Source of the DNA: an uncultured Hyphomicrobiales bacterium
GTDB lineage: Bacteria; Pseudomonadota; Alphaproteobacteria; Rhizobiales; Xanthobacteraceae
Assembly (NCBI GenBank): GCA_903885555.1
Contig: CAISIV010000107.1
Coordinates: 1 to 55,083, forward strand
DNA length: 55,083 nucleotides
Reading direction: 5' to 3'
The notes below the pieces were generated by a model. That model was not told where the DNA came from and made no database searches. It saw nothing but the letters and a program-made list of their open reading frames with translations. Position 1 is the stretch's first letter. Each line of letters starts with the position of its first letter. A program made the position numbers and the translations under genes. Shown one piece after another: positions 7,810 to 16,339 of the stretch.

Positions 7810-8697
7810 TTATTGAATAGGCGCTCGCGGCAACTTGCTCACGCCGGCTTCCATGACGAACGTCTGATCGAGCGAATACCACTCGCCGGGGTCGCCAGCC
7901 GGGGACGGCCCGTCATGACGCACATAGTTACCGATCAGCGCGCGCGTAACCCCGAACTGGGCATCTGTTTCCAGCCTGGGGTCGTCGGGCGTGTAGATCT
8001 GCGAGATCAAGGTCTTGAAGCCTTCCTTCAGGATCAGGAAGTGCAGGTGCGCCGGGCGGTAATTGTGGCGATGGGCAGCGCCCAGCAGGTCGCCAACCGG
8101 GCCGTCGATCGGGATCGGATAGCCCGCCGGCTTGACGCTGCGGAAACCGAAATAGCCCTTGGCGTCGGTGGTGAATTTACCGCGCAGGTTCATGTCGGCC
8201 TGCGCCGGGTCCTGCTGCTCGTAGAGACCCTCCGGCGACGAATGCCAGATGTCGACCTCTGCGCCGGTAATCGGGTTGCCCTTGGCGTCCTTCACCAGGC
8301 AATTGACGAACAGCGCCGGACCCGGTGTAGCCGAGCGGATGATCGAACCGCCGTTTTCAGTGGGCGGCGAATTCAGCCGCCAGAACGGCCCGAGCAGATT
8401 GGCCGTGGTTTCGGTCTGCCCGTTATTGCCGTTGTTAAGCAGGCAGACGAGCGCCGAGAAGCCGAGCGAGCCGGACATCAGTACCACTTCATTGTGCGTC
8501 GCGTTGCTCATCTGGCCCATCTTCGCGACGATCTGCGTGCCGGCCTGGAATTCTTCTTCGGTCAGATGCACATCGCGCGCAAAGTCGTGCAGGTGCTTGA
8601 TCAATGAGGCGACGATTTCGCGCAAGCGCGGATTGTCGATGTTCTTGTAGGCATCGATCACGACCGGGGTAACGTCTTCCTGCGTTTTGATGATCAT
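7810..8697 (-). CDS. Intradiol ring-cleavage dioxygenase (hydroxyquinol/catechol 1,2-dioxygenase type)
   Basis: This 295-residue Fe(III) enzyme should open a catechol or hydroxyquinol ring between the two hydroxyls. The N-terminal dimerisation domain spans about residues 15-110. The core follows with NLLGPFWRLNSPP, the iron ligands Tyr in EGLYEQQD and Tyr in PAGYPIPIDGPVGDLL, and the two His of YRPAHLHFL. The overall pattern is closest to hydroxyquinol 1,2-dioxygenases, but the substrate cannot be fixed from sequence. It starts 11 bp after uvrC with an AAGGAAAG Shine-Dalgarno, so it is probably co-transcribed. No other ring-degradation gene lies beside it. Confidence 0.87.
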   Translation of the reverse strand: MIIKTQEDVTPVVIDAYKNIDNPRLREIVASLIKHLHDFARDVHLTEEEFQAGTQIVAKMGQMSNATHNEVVLMSGSLGFSALVCLLNNGNNGQTETTANLLGPFWRLNSPPTENGGSIIRSATPGPALFVNCLVKDAKGNPITGAEVDIWHSSPEGLYEQQDPAQADMNLRGKFTTDAKGYFGFRSVKPAGYPIPIDGPVGDLLGAAHRHNYRPAHLHFLILKEGFKTLISQIYTPDDPRLETDAQFGVTRALIGNYVRHDGPSPAGDPGEWYSLDQTFVMEAGVSKLPRAPIQ

Positions 8698-8708
8698 GTC
8701 CGCTTTCC

Positions 8709-10760
8709 TTAGGCGTTCGACGCCTTTTCGTGAAAGAACTCATATATCTTTCGCGCGGTCTCCGCATTAATTCCAGCGACATTGGCAAGGTCGGCCAGCG
8801 ACGCCCGTTCGATCGCTTTCACAGTGCCAAAATGCCGCAACAACGCCCGTTTCCGGGTCGGACCGATGCCGGCGATTTCCTGCAAGCCTGCTTCGCGAAT
8901 GTCCTTTTTGCGCCGGTTGCGATGGAAGCCGATGGCAAAGCGATGCGCTTCGTCGCGCAACCGCTCGATGAAATACAGCAGCGGATCGCGCGGCGGCAAT
9001 TTGAACGGCGTGCGGCCCGGCATGAAGAACGTCTCGCGGCCCGCATCGCGGTCCGGCCCTTTGGCGATCGAGACGACTGGAAGATAATGCAGTCCCAACT
9101 CGGCCAGCACCTCGGTCGCAACCTTGAGCTGGCCCTGCCCGCCGTCGATCAGGATCAGGTCGGGCCAGTTGGCGTCATCGCTGTCGAAGTCGATCGGCTC
9201 GGCAATCTCTGGCGGCGTATCCGCCAGTGCAACGCCCGTGGCGTCCTCGAGAGGAGCCGGCGCCTCAATTAGCTCGCGCGGCTCTTCCTTCAGCAGGCGT
9301 TTGAAACGCCGCTGCAACACCTCACGCATCATGGCGTAATCGTCGCCCGGCGTAATCTCGGTCGAGCGGATGTTGAACTTGCGATACTGGTTCTTGCGGA
9401 AGCCTTCCGGCCCCGCCACCACCATACCACCCACCGCATTGGTGCCGGCGATGTGGCTGTTGTCATAGACCTCGATGCGGCGCGGCTCCTTCGGCAACTG
9501 GAAAGTCTCGGCGAGCGCCTTGAGCAGCCGCTGCTGCGATGACGTGTCGGCGAGCTTGCGGCCGAGCGCCTCGCGCGCATTGGCCAGCGCATGCATCACA
9601 AGCTCTTTACGTTCGCCACGCTGCGGCACGCTGACTTCGACCTTGCGGTCGATCTTGGTGCCGAGCGCTTCCGCCAGCAATTCGCGTTCTTCGAATTCGT
9701 GCGACACCAGAATGAGGCGCGGCGGCGGCTTGTCGTCATAGAACTGCGCCATGAAGGCGCCGAGCACTTCTTCCGGTCCGAGCGTGCGGTCGGCCTTGGG
9801 GAAATAGGCGCGGTTGCCCCAGTTCTGCCCGGTGCGGAAGAAGAACACCTCGACGCAATTGTAACCGCCGGCCTGATGCAGCGCGAAGACGTCGGCTTCC
9901 TCGACATTGCGCGGATTGATGCCCTGGGTCGACGTGATCGCCGACAGCGCGGCAAGACGGTCACGATAGATCGCGGCTCGCTCGTAATCGAGCGCGGTCG
10001 ATGCCGTATCCATCTCCGTCGCCAATTCCTCGTGCACCGCCTTGCTGCGGCCGGAGAGAAACTCGTTGGCCTCGCGCACCAGCGCCGAATAGCCGGCGAA
10101 GTCGATCTCCTGGGTGCATGGCGCCGAACAGCGCTTGATTTGATACAGAAGGCACGGTCGCGTGCGTGCCTCGAAGAACGAATCCGAGCACGAGCGCAGC
10201 AGGAACGCGCGTTGCAGGGCATTGATTGTGCGATTGACTGCGCCCGCATTGGCGAAGGGGCCGTAGTAGTGCCCCTTGCGCGTGCGCGCGCCGCGATGCT
10301 TCAGGATCTGCGGCGCCCAGTGGTCCGACGTGATCATGATGTAGGGGAACGACTTGTCGTCGCGCAGCAAGACGTTGAAACGCGGCCGCAGCCGCTTGAT
10401 GAGATTGGCTTCGAGCAGCAGCGCTTCGGTTTCGGTCGCGGTCGAGACGAATTCCATCGTCACGGTCGCCGCGATCATGCGCGTGATGCGGCCGTCGTGG
10501 CCGACCGGACGCGTATAGGACGTCACCCGCTTCCTGATGTTCTTGGCTTTGCCGACGTAGAGCACATCGCCCTTGGCGTCGATCATGCGATAGACGCCGG
10601 GCGCAGACGGCGCATGCTTGACGAAACGGGTGATCGCCGCACGGCCACCGGCCAATGTACCCTCGGCGGCGTCGTTCAAATCCATTTCGGGCAGCGAGGA
10701 TTCCTCTTCGTCTTCACGAAGCTCGCTGGCCGGATCGAGGTCTTTGGGCGTGCCGTTCAT
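8709..10760 (-). CDS. uvrC: Excinuclease ABC subunit C
   Basis: UvrC makes the dual incisions in nucleotide excision repair after UvrA/UvrB recognise damage. The 683-residue product contains the GIY-YIG nuclease ([20 protein letters not shown], about residues 54-75), a cysteine-containing region ([20 protein letters not shown], then RCSAPC), a UVR motif near 245-280, the RNase H-like 5' nuclease with [16 protein letters not shown] and [10 protein letters not shown], and C-terminal helix-hairpin-helix motifs ([29 protein letters not shown]). An acidic N-terminal extension of about 50 residues precedes the nuclease. It is preceded by the SDR gene at 20 bp and followed by the dioxygenase at 11 bp. 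Confidence 0.97.
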   Translation of the reverse strand: MNGTPKDLDPASELREDEEESSLPEMDLNDAAEGTLAGGRAAITRFVKHAPSAPGVYRMIDAKGDVLYVGKAKNIRKRVTSYTRPVGHDGRITRMIAATVTMEFVSTATETEALLLEANLIKRLRPRFNVLLRDDKSFPYIMITSDHWAPQILKHRGARTRKGHYYGPFANAGAVNRTINALQRAFLLRSCSDSFFEARTRPCLLYQIKRCSAPCTQEIDFAGYSALVREANEFLSGRSKAVHEELATEMDTASTALDYERAAIYRDRLAALSAITSTQGINPRNVEEADVFALHQAGGYNCVEVFFFRTGQNWGNRAYFPKADRTLGPEEVLGAFMAQFYDDKPPPRLILVSHEFEERELLAEALGTKIDRKVEVSVPQRGERKELVMHALANAREALGRKLADTSSQQRLLKALAETFQLPKEPRRIEVYDNSHIAGTNAVGGMVVAGPEGFRKNQYRKFNIRSTEITPGDDYAMMREVLQRRFKRLLKEEPRELIEAPAPLEDATGVALADTPPEIAEPIDFDSDDANWPDLILIDGGQGQLKVATEVLAELGLHYLPVVSIAKGPDRDAGRETFFMPGRTPFKLPPRDPLLYFIERLRDEAHRFAIGFHRNRRKKDIREAGLQEIAGIGPTRKRALLRHFGTVKAIERASLADLANVAGINAETARKIYEFFHEKASNA

Positions 10761-10780
10761 CGGTGGAACTTAGATAATAG

Positions 10781-11545
10781 CTATTCCGCGATATCGCTAT
10801 CGGGCGTGCGCCAGGCCAGATGCTGGCCGCCATCGACCGCAATCGTGACGCCAGTCACGCTTTGCGCTTCGGCCAGATACAGCACCGCCGCAGCGATATC
10901 GTCCGGGCTGGGCCCCCGCCCCAGCGGTACGGTCGCTGCCTGGGCAGCGAACTGTTCTTGCGACTGGCGCGGGCTCGGCAACGTCGGACCCGGCGCCACA
11001 CCATTAACTCGCACCTTCGGCGCCAGCGCCTGCGCCAGCATCCCGGTCGCATCATGCAGCGCGGCCTTGCTCAGGGCATAGGAGAAAAACAATGGCGTCG
11101 GCTTGAGCACACGCTGGTCGACGATATTGACGATCGAAGCTCCCGCCGGCGCCTGTGCGGCGAAAGCCTGCGACAGAAACAAGGGTGCGGTGAGATTCAC
11201 CGCCATCGCGCGCTCGAATTTCACGCGGTCGAGGTTGCCGATTTCATCGGATTCGAACTCGCTCGCGTTGTTCACCAGCAACGTGAGCGGCCCGAAAGCG
11301 CTCGCCGCTGCAATCAATCCACTGACGGCATCATGATCGGCAAGATCGGCGAGCACCACGACGGCGCGCCCGCCAGCCGAAACAATTTCGGCCGCGAGTT
11401 TTTCAGCTTCCACGCGGGACGAATGACTGTTCAGCACCACGGCATAACCGGCGCGCGCCAAGGCCAGTGTAATGGCGCGACCGATGCGGCGGCCCGCTCC
11501 GGTGATCAGCGCAGCACGCGGCGTATCGTTTGTTTTTTCCGTCAT
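10781..11545 (-). CDS. Short-chain dehydrogenase/reductase, FolM/pteridine reductase-like
   Basis: This 254-residue NAD(P)-dependent oxidoreductase has a Rossmann fold. Its cofactor loop reads TGAGRRIGRA, the arginine-bearing form typical of pteridine reductase/FolM proteins. It also has NNASEFESDEIG, the YxxxK catalytic pair in FFSYALSKAALHD, and the C-terminal VNGVAPGPTLPS and GQHLAW. By family, it may reduce dihydrobiopterin- or dihydromonapterin-type pterins; this is an inference from the loop. The ATG at 11545 is preferred over 11578 because of the nearby AGAAG and normal length. It is the first gene of the uvrC-containing run. Confidence 0.87.
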   Translation of the reverse strand: MTEKTNDTPRAALITGAGRRIGRAITLALARAGYAVVLNSHSSRVEAEKLAAEIVSAGGRAVVVLADLADHDAVSGLIAAASAFGPLTLLVNNASEFESDEIGNLDRVKFERAMAVNLTAPLFLSQAFAAQAPAGASIVNIVDQRVLKPTPLFFSYALSKAALHDATGMLAQALAPKVRVNGVAPGPTLPSPRQSQEQFAAQAATVPLGRGPSPDDIAAAVLYLAEAQSVTGVTIAVDGGQHLAWRTPDSDIAE

Positions 11546-11843
11546 CCAATTTCTTCTGGCTGCGTCATCGAACGTCAAAAAGGTATGGCGTTGCAGTATT
11601 GAAGGCTCACGCGACAGTTATAGTAAATGGAAGCTGAGGCGACATAGTGAATCAATCATACAAAGCGGAATTCTAATAACAGTTCCTTAGGGATAACGCC
11701 GGGTCATCCTTACCGATTCATAACCGTTTAACTTAAAAGGCGCGATAAATCCCCCACGCAAATTATAGCTAACTTTTGCCGCGATAACGCACCGCGCAAT
11801 GAAAATGGCGCACTGCTGCCGGCACACGAGTGGAGTATGTGAC
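11546..11843. other. AT-rich intergenic promoter region between the SDR and omp1 genes
   Basis: These 298 bp separate two divergent genes and are clearly less GC-rich than the surroundings. They must hold promoters for the SDR-uvrC run and for the first outer-membrane protein gene. A short inverted repeat, GGAA and TTCC around a 12-base centre, lies near 11669-11688, and AT-rich stretches occur near 11725-11775. No open frame here is convincing. Confidence 0.5.
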
Positions 11844-12455
11844 ATGAAAAAACTGATCCTGGCGTTTGCACTGGCAGCGACGACCGCTAGCGCGGCTGTT
11901 GCCGCCGATATGCCGCGCAGCTCCGCCCCGTATTACGCGCCGGCCGCCGCAGCTTTTAACTGGAGTGGCGCCTACGCTGGCGTCAACCTCGGTTACAACT
12001 GGGGCAAGGTCACCAATTCCAATACCTCGCCGAGCGGCATCGAAGGCGGCGTCCAGGGCGGCTACAACTGGCAGAACGGCCAGTTCGTATTCGGCGCCGA
12101 AACCGATCTTCAGTTGAGCGGCTCGGAAGATACGTTCGCGCCCTTCAAATTCTCGAACCCCTGGTTCGGCACCCTGCGCGGCCGCGGCGGCTTCGCCTAC
12201 AGCAACTTCCTGTTCTATCTCACCGCCGGTCTGGCTTACGGCAACGTCAAAGCCGAAAACGCCTTCTTGAGCGAAAGCCGTACCCAGCTTGGCTGGACGG
12301 TCGGTCTCGGCGGCGAAATGGGCATCGCGCAAAACTGGTCCGCGAAGGTCGAGTATCTCTATATGGATCTCGGCAGCCGCAACTACACCGTTACCGGCAC
12401 GAGCAACGCGTACCACAACAACGTCCTTCGCATCGGCTTGAACTACCACTTCTGA
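11844..12455 (+). CDS. Outer-membrane beta-barrel protein, Omp25/Omp31 type (paralogue 1)
   Basis: This 203-residue protein has a signal peptide (MKKLILAFALAATTASAAVA, cut before ADMPRSS) and an eight-stranded barrel of the Omp25/Omp31 family. Barrel marks are FNWSGAYAGVNLGYNWG, a GGVQGGYNWQNGQFVFGAE repeat, and the family C-terminus KVEYLYMDLGSRNYT to VLRIGLNYHF ending in aromatic Phe. Such proteins are major surface proteins of Rhizobiales. The start ATG 11844 gives a proper signal peptide, whereas the longer frame to 11799 does not. It is the most divergent of three tandem paralogues and has its own terminator. Confidence 0.92.
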   Translation: MKKLILAFALAATTASAAVAADMPRSSAPYYAPAAAAFNWSGAYAGVNLGYNWGKVTNSNTSPSGIEGGVQGGYNWQNGQFVFGAETDLQLSGSEDTFAPFKFSNPWFGTLRGRGGFAYSNFLFYLTAGLAYGNVKAENAFLSESRTQLGWTVGLGGEMGIAQNWSAKVEYLYMDLGSRNYTVTGTSNAYHNNVLRIGLNYHF

Positions 12456-12484
12456 ACAGCACCGCCTCACGCACGTGGCGAACG

Positions 12485-12513
12485 AAACCCCGGGCCCACA
12501 GCCCGGGGTTTTT
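12485..12513 (+). terminator. Rho-independent terminator of omp1
   Basis: AAACCCCGGGC pairs with GCCCGGGGTTT around a 5-base loop, followed by Ts. It lies 30 bp after the omp1 stop codon. Confidence 0.92.
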
Positions 12514-12712
12514 CGTTGAACAGTATTCACATTAAATTTTCGAGGCCGAACCTAGTATAAATCAAGGCAACATCGTGTCATTTCATCGACTCGAATGAGG
12601 CCAATACATTAGATAACTAATTGATTCGTGTTGCTTTTATACACTAGACGCTCCGCTGAATACGAATAATGTCCCGTTCATTCGGGGGCTATCCTTTCTA
12701 CGGAGGTTTGTA

Positions 12713-13372
12713 ATGAAGCGTTTGGTTCTGGCGAGCATCGGTGCGCTCGCAATGGTGACGACAATGGGTGCGGCGAACGCGGCGGACATTCAGCGCCGTC
12801 AGGCGATGCCGACCAAGGCTCCCGCTTACGTTCAAATGTACAACTGGACCGGCGCCTACGTCGGTATCAACGGCGGCGGCGGCTGGGGCCGTTCGAACAC
12901 GTCGGCGCCGTTCGCGTCGGGCGGCTTCAACACCAGCGGCGGCGTTGTCGGCGGCACGATCGGTTACAACTGGCAGGCCGGCCAAACGGTGTTCGGCCTT
13001 GAAGGCGACATCGACTGGAGCAACATCCGCGGCAGCTCGTCGTGCGGCGTTGGCCTCTCCTGCGAAACGAAGAATTCGTGGCTTGGCACGGCCCGTGGCC
13101 GCGTTGGTTATGCGTTTGATCGCTTCATGCCCTACGTGACCGGCGGCCTAGCCGTCGGCGACATCAAGAACAGCGTCTCGGGCTTCGGTTCCTCGACCGC
13201 CACGAAGGCGGGCTGGACCCTCGGCGGTGGCCTCGAAGCTGCGCTGACTGGTCCTTGGACCGCGAAGGTTGAGTATCTCTACGTCGATCTGGGCCGCGGC
13301 ACGTCGGTGCTGGGGTCCGATACGAAGTTCAACACCAGCCTGGTGCGCGCTGGTCTGAACTACCGCTTCTAA
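12713..13372 (+). CDS. Outer-membrane beta-barrel protein, Omp25/Omp31 type (paralogue 2)
   Basis: This 219-residue protein has a signal peptide ending in AANAADIQ and a barrel beginning with MYNWTGAYVGINGGGGWGRS. The middle strands include VVGGTIGYNWQAGQTVFGLE, and the C-terminus is KVEYLYVDLGRGTS to LVRAGLNYRF. Two Cys (SSSCGVGLSC) could form a surface-loop disulfide; paralogue 3 has the same pair. An ACGGAGG Shine-Dalgarno precedes the ATG by 7 bases. The 257-bp gap upstream holds the omp1 terminator and then AT-rich sequence that must carry its own promoter. Confidence 0.93.
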   Translation: MKRLVLASIGALAMVTTMGAANAADIQRRQAMPTKAPAYVQMYNWTGAYVGINGGGGWGRSNTSAPFASGGFNTSGGVVGGTIGYNWQAGQTVFGLEGDIDWSNIRGSSSCGVGLSCETKNSWLGTARGRVGYAFDRFMPYVTGGLAVGDIKNSVSGFGSSTATKAGWTLGGGLEAALTGPWTAKVEYLYVDLGRGTSVLGSDTKFNTSLVRAGLNYRF

Positions 13373-13393
13373 TCGAGCGGGTAACGACATCGG

Positions 13394-13424
13394 AAAAGCC
13401 CCGGACTTCGTTCCGGGGCTTTTT
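13394..13424 (+). terminator. Rho-independent terminator of omp2
   Basis: AAAAGCCCCGGA pairs with TCCGGGGCTTTT around a loop of six bases, then T residues. The stem is nearly the same as that of omp3. Confidence 0.93.
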
Positions 13425-13486
13425 CTTTTGGAACTTTCTGTTGCCGATGAGCCACGGCTCCCGAGCATCGCACGGGAAGGCGGAAC

Positions 13487-13541
13487 GATTGCCAAAGGGT
13501 GGCGTTGTTTGGGCAATCGGGGGACGGCGCTTCGCCCGTCC
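13487..13541 (+). promoter_or_regulatory. Two stem-loops in the leader of omp3
   Basis: GATTGCCAAA (13487-13496) pairs with TTTGGGCAATC (13508-13518, one bulged G). GGACGG (13522-13527) then pairs with CCGTCC (13536-13541). Both lie between the omp2 terminator and the omp3 Shine-Dalgarno, so they would fold in the leader if transcription starts upstream of 13487. A regulatory or stabilising role is inferred. Confidence 0.4.
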
Positions 13542-13562
13542 AGAACCAACGGAGTGAGTATT

Positions 13563-14207
13563 ATGAAAAATCTTCTTCTGGCCGGCGTCGGTCTTCTTGC
13601 GCTCGGTGTCGCTTCGGCATCCGCGGCGGACATTCAGCGCCGTGCGGTGATGCCGGCCAAAGCGGTCGAATACGTCGCTCAGGTGTACAACTGGACCGGC
13701 TTCTACGCCGGTATCCAGGGCGGCGGCGGCTGGGGCCGTTCGGATTACTCGATTGGCGGAAACGCCCGTCTCAACGGCGGTCTTATCGGCGGCACGCTTG
13801 GCTATAACTGGCAGTCCGGCCCGCTGGTGTATGGCCTCGAGACGGATCTTGCCTTCGCTAACATCAGCGGTAGCTCAGGCTGTGGCATCGCCACCAGCTG
13901 CTCGACCCGCAACAACTGGCTCGGCACCACCCGCCTTCGCCTCGGCTATGCCATGGATCGCTGGATGCCGTACGTCACCGGCGGCTTCGCCTACGGCGGC
14001 GTGAAGACCTCCGTCGCTGGCGCGGATCGAAGCGACACCAAGGGCGGCTGGACTGCGGGCGTCGGCATTGAAGCCGCGATCGCGGGGCCGTGGACGGCAA
14101 AGGTCGAATATCTCCACGTCGATCTCGGCAACGCCGACGCGGCTTTCGGCACGACGGCGAATTATCGCTCCGACCTCGTTCGCGCCGGCCTGAACTATCG
14201 CTTCTAA
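13563..14207 (+). CDS. Outer-membrane beta-barrel protein, Omp25/Omp31 type (paralogue 3)
   Basis: This 214-residue protein is very like paralogue 2. It has a signal peptide ending ASASAADIQRR, then VYNWTGFYAGIQGGGGWGRS, LIGGTLGYNWQSGPLVYGLE, a loop Cys pair (SGCGIATSC) and the terminal LVRAGLNYRF. The frame opens at 13428, but ATG 13563 has an ACGGAGTG Shine-Dalgarno and yields a clean signal peptide. Close likeness to paralogue 2, including the shared ADIQRR mature start, points to a tandem duplication. It is probably transcribed separately, since the omp2 terminator lies upstream. Confidence 0.93.
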   Translation: MKNLLLAGVGLLALGVASASAADIQRRAVMPAKAVEYVAQVYNWTGFYAGIQGGGGWGRSDYSIGGNARLNGGLIGGTLGYNWQSGPLVYGLETDLAFANISGSSGCGIATSCSTRNNWLGTTRLRLGYAMDRWMPYVTGGFAYGGVKTSVAGADRSDTKGGWTAGVGIEAAIAGPWTAKVEYLHVDLGNADAAFGTTANYRSDLVRAGLNYRF

Positions 14208-14229
14208 CCGGCAGCATTCGGACAAAAAG

Positions 14230-14261
14230 AAAAGCCCCGGAGTTTTCTCCGGGGCTTTTTT
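14230..14261 (+). terminator. Rho-independent terminator of omp3
   Basis: AAAAGCCCCGGAG pairs with CTCCGGGGCTTTT around a TTTT loop and runs into Ts. It also lies just downstream of the convergent GST gene and may serve that side too. Confidence 0.93.
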
Positions 14262-14282
14262 CGTTTGCGCGGGTTGAGAGCG

Positions 14283-14891
14283 CTAGGCTTTTACTTTTGT
14301 CTCTTCGAACACAGGGAACTGCGCGGCGAATTTGTCGTGCCATTCGACCAGCTTCGGATAGTCCTTGCGCCAAGCGCCGGCGAAACGCAGATCGAGATAA
14401 CCGAGCACACAGGCGAGCGTAATCTGTCCGACGTCAGGCAGCGCTGTGATCGCCGGCGGCGCCGCTTCGAGCGATTTCAGTCCGCGCGCAACCTTGTCGT
14501 TTTGGCGATCGACCCAGCTTTGCACCTTCATTTCGGCCGGGCGGAAACGGCTTTCATAAACCAGCAGCAAACATGAATCGAGAATGCCATCGCCGAGAGC
14601 CTGTAGCCGCAACGCGGCGAAGCGAGCGGTCGCATCTTTCGGAATGATTTTTCCACCGCCGGCGACATGATCGAGATACTCAACAATCACCGGCGAGTCG
14701 TAATAGGCATTGCCGTCTTCGGCGATCAGCACCGGAATTTTGCCGAGCGGATTTTGCACGCGCACGCTGTCGGCGGGATCTTCGAGATCGACCGGACGCA
14801 CGTCGATCTTGGCTGCGAGGCCCAGCAGGTTTGCCGCGATGCGGACTTTGCGGGCGAAAGGCGAAGCCGGGCCGGAACGCAGGATCATCAT
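14283..14891 (-). CDS. Glutathione S-transferase family protein
   Basis: This 202-residue protein has a thioredoxin-like N-terminal half (ILRSGPASPFARKVRIAANL, then NPLGKIPVLIAEDGNAYYDS with the cis-Pro before Val and the glutathione-contact Ser) and an all-helical C-terminal half with the GYLDLRFA-type stretch. Serine or cysteine GST activity is expected, but the substrate is unknown. The frame opens at 14951; ATG 14891 (or the adjacent ATG 14888) gives the normal N-terminus and has AAGGAA upstream. It converges with omp3. Confidence 0.85.
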   Translation of the reverse strand: MMILRSGPASPFARKVRIAANLLGLAAKIDVRPVDLEDPADSVRVQNPLGKIPVLIAEDGNAYYDSPVIVEYLDHVAGGGKIIPKDATARFAALRLQALGDGILDSCLLLVYESRFRPAEMKVQSWVDRQNDKVARGLKSLEAAPPAITALPDVGQITLACVLGYLDLRFAGAWRKDYPKLVEWHDKFAAQFPVFEETKVKA

Positions 14892-14999
14892 GGCAATATT
14901 ATTCCTTGCAACAGGGGCGCGATGAATAGCCCGCCCTTGCTGCTTGGCCAACCTAAAATTTTACGGCCGCACGCCGCGCGCACCGCGCGGGCGCCTGAT

Positions 15000-15017
15000 G
15001 ATCCCGGTTGCGGGATC
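15000..15017 (-). terminator. 3' stem-loop after the cold-shock gene
   Basis: GATCCCG and CGGGATC form a perfect 7-bp stem with a 4-base loop, two bases past the csp stop codon. There is no T run, so it may protect the 3' end or be a weak terminator. Confidence 0.4.
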
Positions 15018-15019
15018 GA

Positions 15020-15235
15020 CTAGCCGGTGATGACCAGATTGACGGCCTTGGGGCCTTTGCCCTTCTTGTCCGGCTCGACGTCGAAACTAATCTTCTGCCC
15101 CTCGTTCAGACTTTTCAGACCCGCCTGTTCCACCGCGGTGATGTGTACGAAGACGTCGCGTCCACCATCGTCCGGTTTCACAAATCCGTAGCCACGCTCA
15201 CCATTGAAGAACTTCACAACGCCAGTTTGCGCCAT
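15020..15235 (-). CDS. Cold-shock protein (CspA family)
   Basis: This 71-residue single OB-fold RNA/DNA-binding protein carries both nucleic-acid motifs: RNP1 (GERGYGFVKPDD, the KGYGFI-like site) and RNP2 (DVFVHITAV). CspA-type proteins melt mRNA structure in cold or stress. ATG 15235 has a GGGAGGAG Shine-Dalgarno; the longer frame to 15301 adds a tail not found in the family. The 190-bp gap upstream holds no gene and likely carries the promoter and leader. Confidence 0.95.
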   Translation of the reverse strand: MAQTGVVKFFNGERGYGFVKPDDGGRDVFVHITAVEQAGLKSLNEGQKISFDVEPDKKGKGPKAVNLVITG

Positions 15236-15425
15236 CGGGAAAACTCCTCCCACGCTGCTCCGCCACCGGCCCCACGCACGGCAGCTCGGCCCGACATTCA
15301 CACTCGGAAAAGCATCGGCCTCAACCGGCCTCAGTCACTCCGCCGGGCCCCCACGAACCGGAGGCGGAACGTCATTGCCAATAGTTGGACTACACACCAA
15401 CTGGGTTGCCGTGAAAAGAGGCTGA

Positions 15426-16274
15426 CTACTCGCCGACGAGCCAATCGAGCCGGAAACCGCCTTTGCCGTCGCGCCCCAACACGCCCGCCAGCACCGGGAG
15501 TAGGGTCGAAAGCTCGGCTTCCAGCGTCCAGGGCGGGTTGACCACGATCATGCCGGAGCCGTTGAGCCGGCTGGGATCGCTGAGGGGCTGGACGGTGAGT
15601 TCGGCCCGCAAAATCTTGCGAACCCCTAGCCGTTGCAGGCTCTTTGCCAGCGTGTCCGGCTCCGGGCGGCCTTTGATCGGGTACCAGAGCGCGTAGATGC
15701 CGGTCGCCCACTTGCGGTGCGCGACGCCCAGGCCGTTGGTAAGCTGATAGAAATCATCGTCCTGCTCGAAGGGTGGATCGACCAGCACCAGGCCGCGGCG
15801 CTCCGGCGGGGGCACGTAAGCCGACAAAGCCGTCCAACCGTCGATCTCCAACGTCTTGATACGCAGATCGCCGCGCAAATTGGCCGCCAGCGAGACAGCA
15901 GCCTTCGGCTCGAGCTCGCAGGCAATCATCTTGTCCTGCGGACGCAGCCAGGCCCGCACGATGGCTGGCGAACCGGGATAGAGCTTGAGGCGGCCGCGTT
16001 CGTTGAGCGCGCCGATCACGTCAAGATAGGGCGCGAGCAGCGCCGCGGCTTTTTGCGGAAGTTCAGCCGCCATCAAGCGGCCGATGCCGTCCTGCCATTC
16101 GTTGCCGCGCGATGCTTCCGGCCCGGTCAGATCGTAGAGCCCGGCGCCGGCATGGGTGTCGATGACGCGGAACGGCGTTTCCTTCGTGCGCAAATAATCC
16201 AGGATGCGGCACAGCACCGCGTGCTTGAGCACGTCGGCGAAGCTGCCGGCATGAAAGGCATGTCGATAATTCAC
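15426..16274 (-). CDS. rlmJ: 23S rRNA (adenine(2030)-N6)-methyltransferase RlmJ
   Basis: RlmJ methylates N6 of A2030 in 23S rRNA. The 282-residue product begins with the family opening MNYRHAFHAGSFADVLKHAV, has the SAM-site region VIDTHAGAGLYDL, and has the catalytic DPPF in LVLVDPPFEQDDD, where most members have DPPY. The start is GTG at 16274 with GGAG six bases upstream. The gene is followed by csp and preceded by a small membrane-protein gene with a near-identical ribosome-binding region. Confidence 0.95.
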   Translation of the reverse strand: MNYRHAFHAGSFADVLKHAVLCRILDYLRTKETPFRVIDTHAGAGLYDLTGPEASRGNEWQDGIGRLMAAELPQKAAALLAPYLDVIGALNERGRLKLYPGSPAIVRAWLRPQDKMIACELEPKAAVSLAANLRGDLRIKTLEIDGWTALSAYVPPPERRGLVLVDPPFEQDDDFYQLTNGLGVAHRKWATGIYALWYPIKGRPEPDTLAKSLQRLGVRKILRAELTVQPLSDPSRLNGSGMIVVNPPWTLEAELSTLLPVLAGVLGRDGKGGFRLDWLVGE

Positions 16275-16339
16275 GTGTCGCTCCGCCGAAATCCAATCGC
16301 GGACGCTTATGGCATATCATGACGTTTTGCGCTGCCCGC

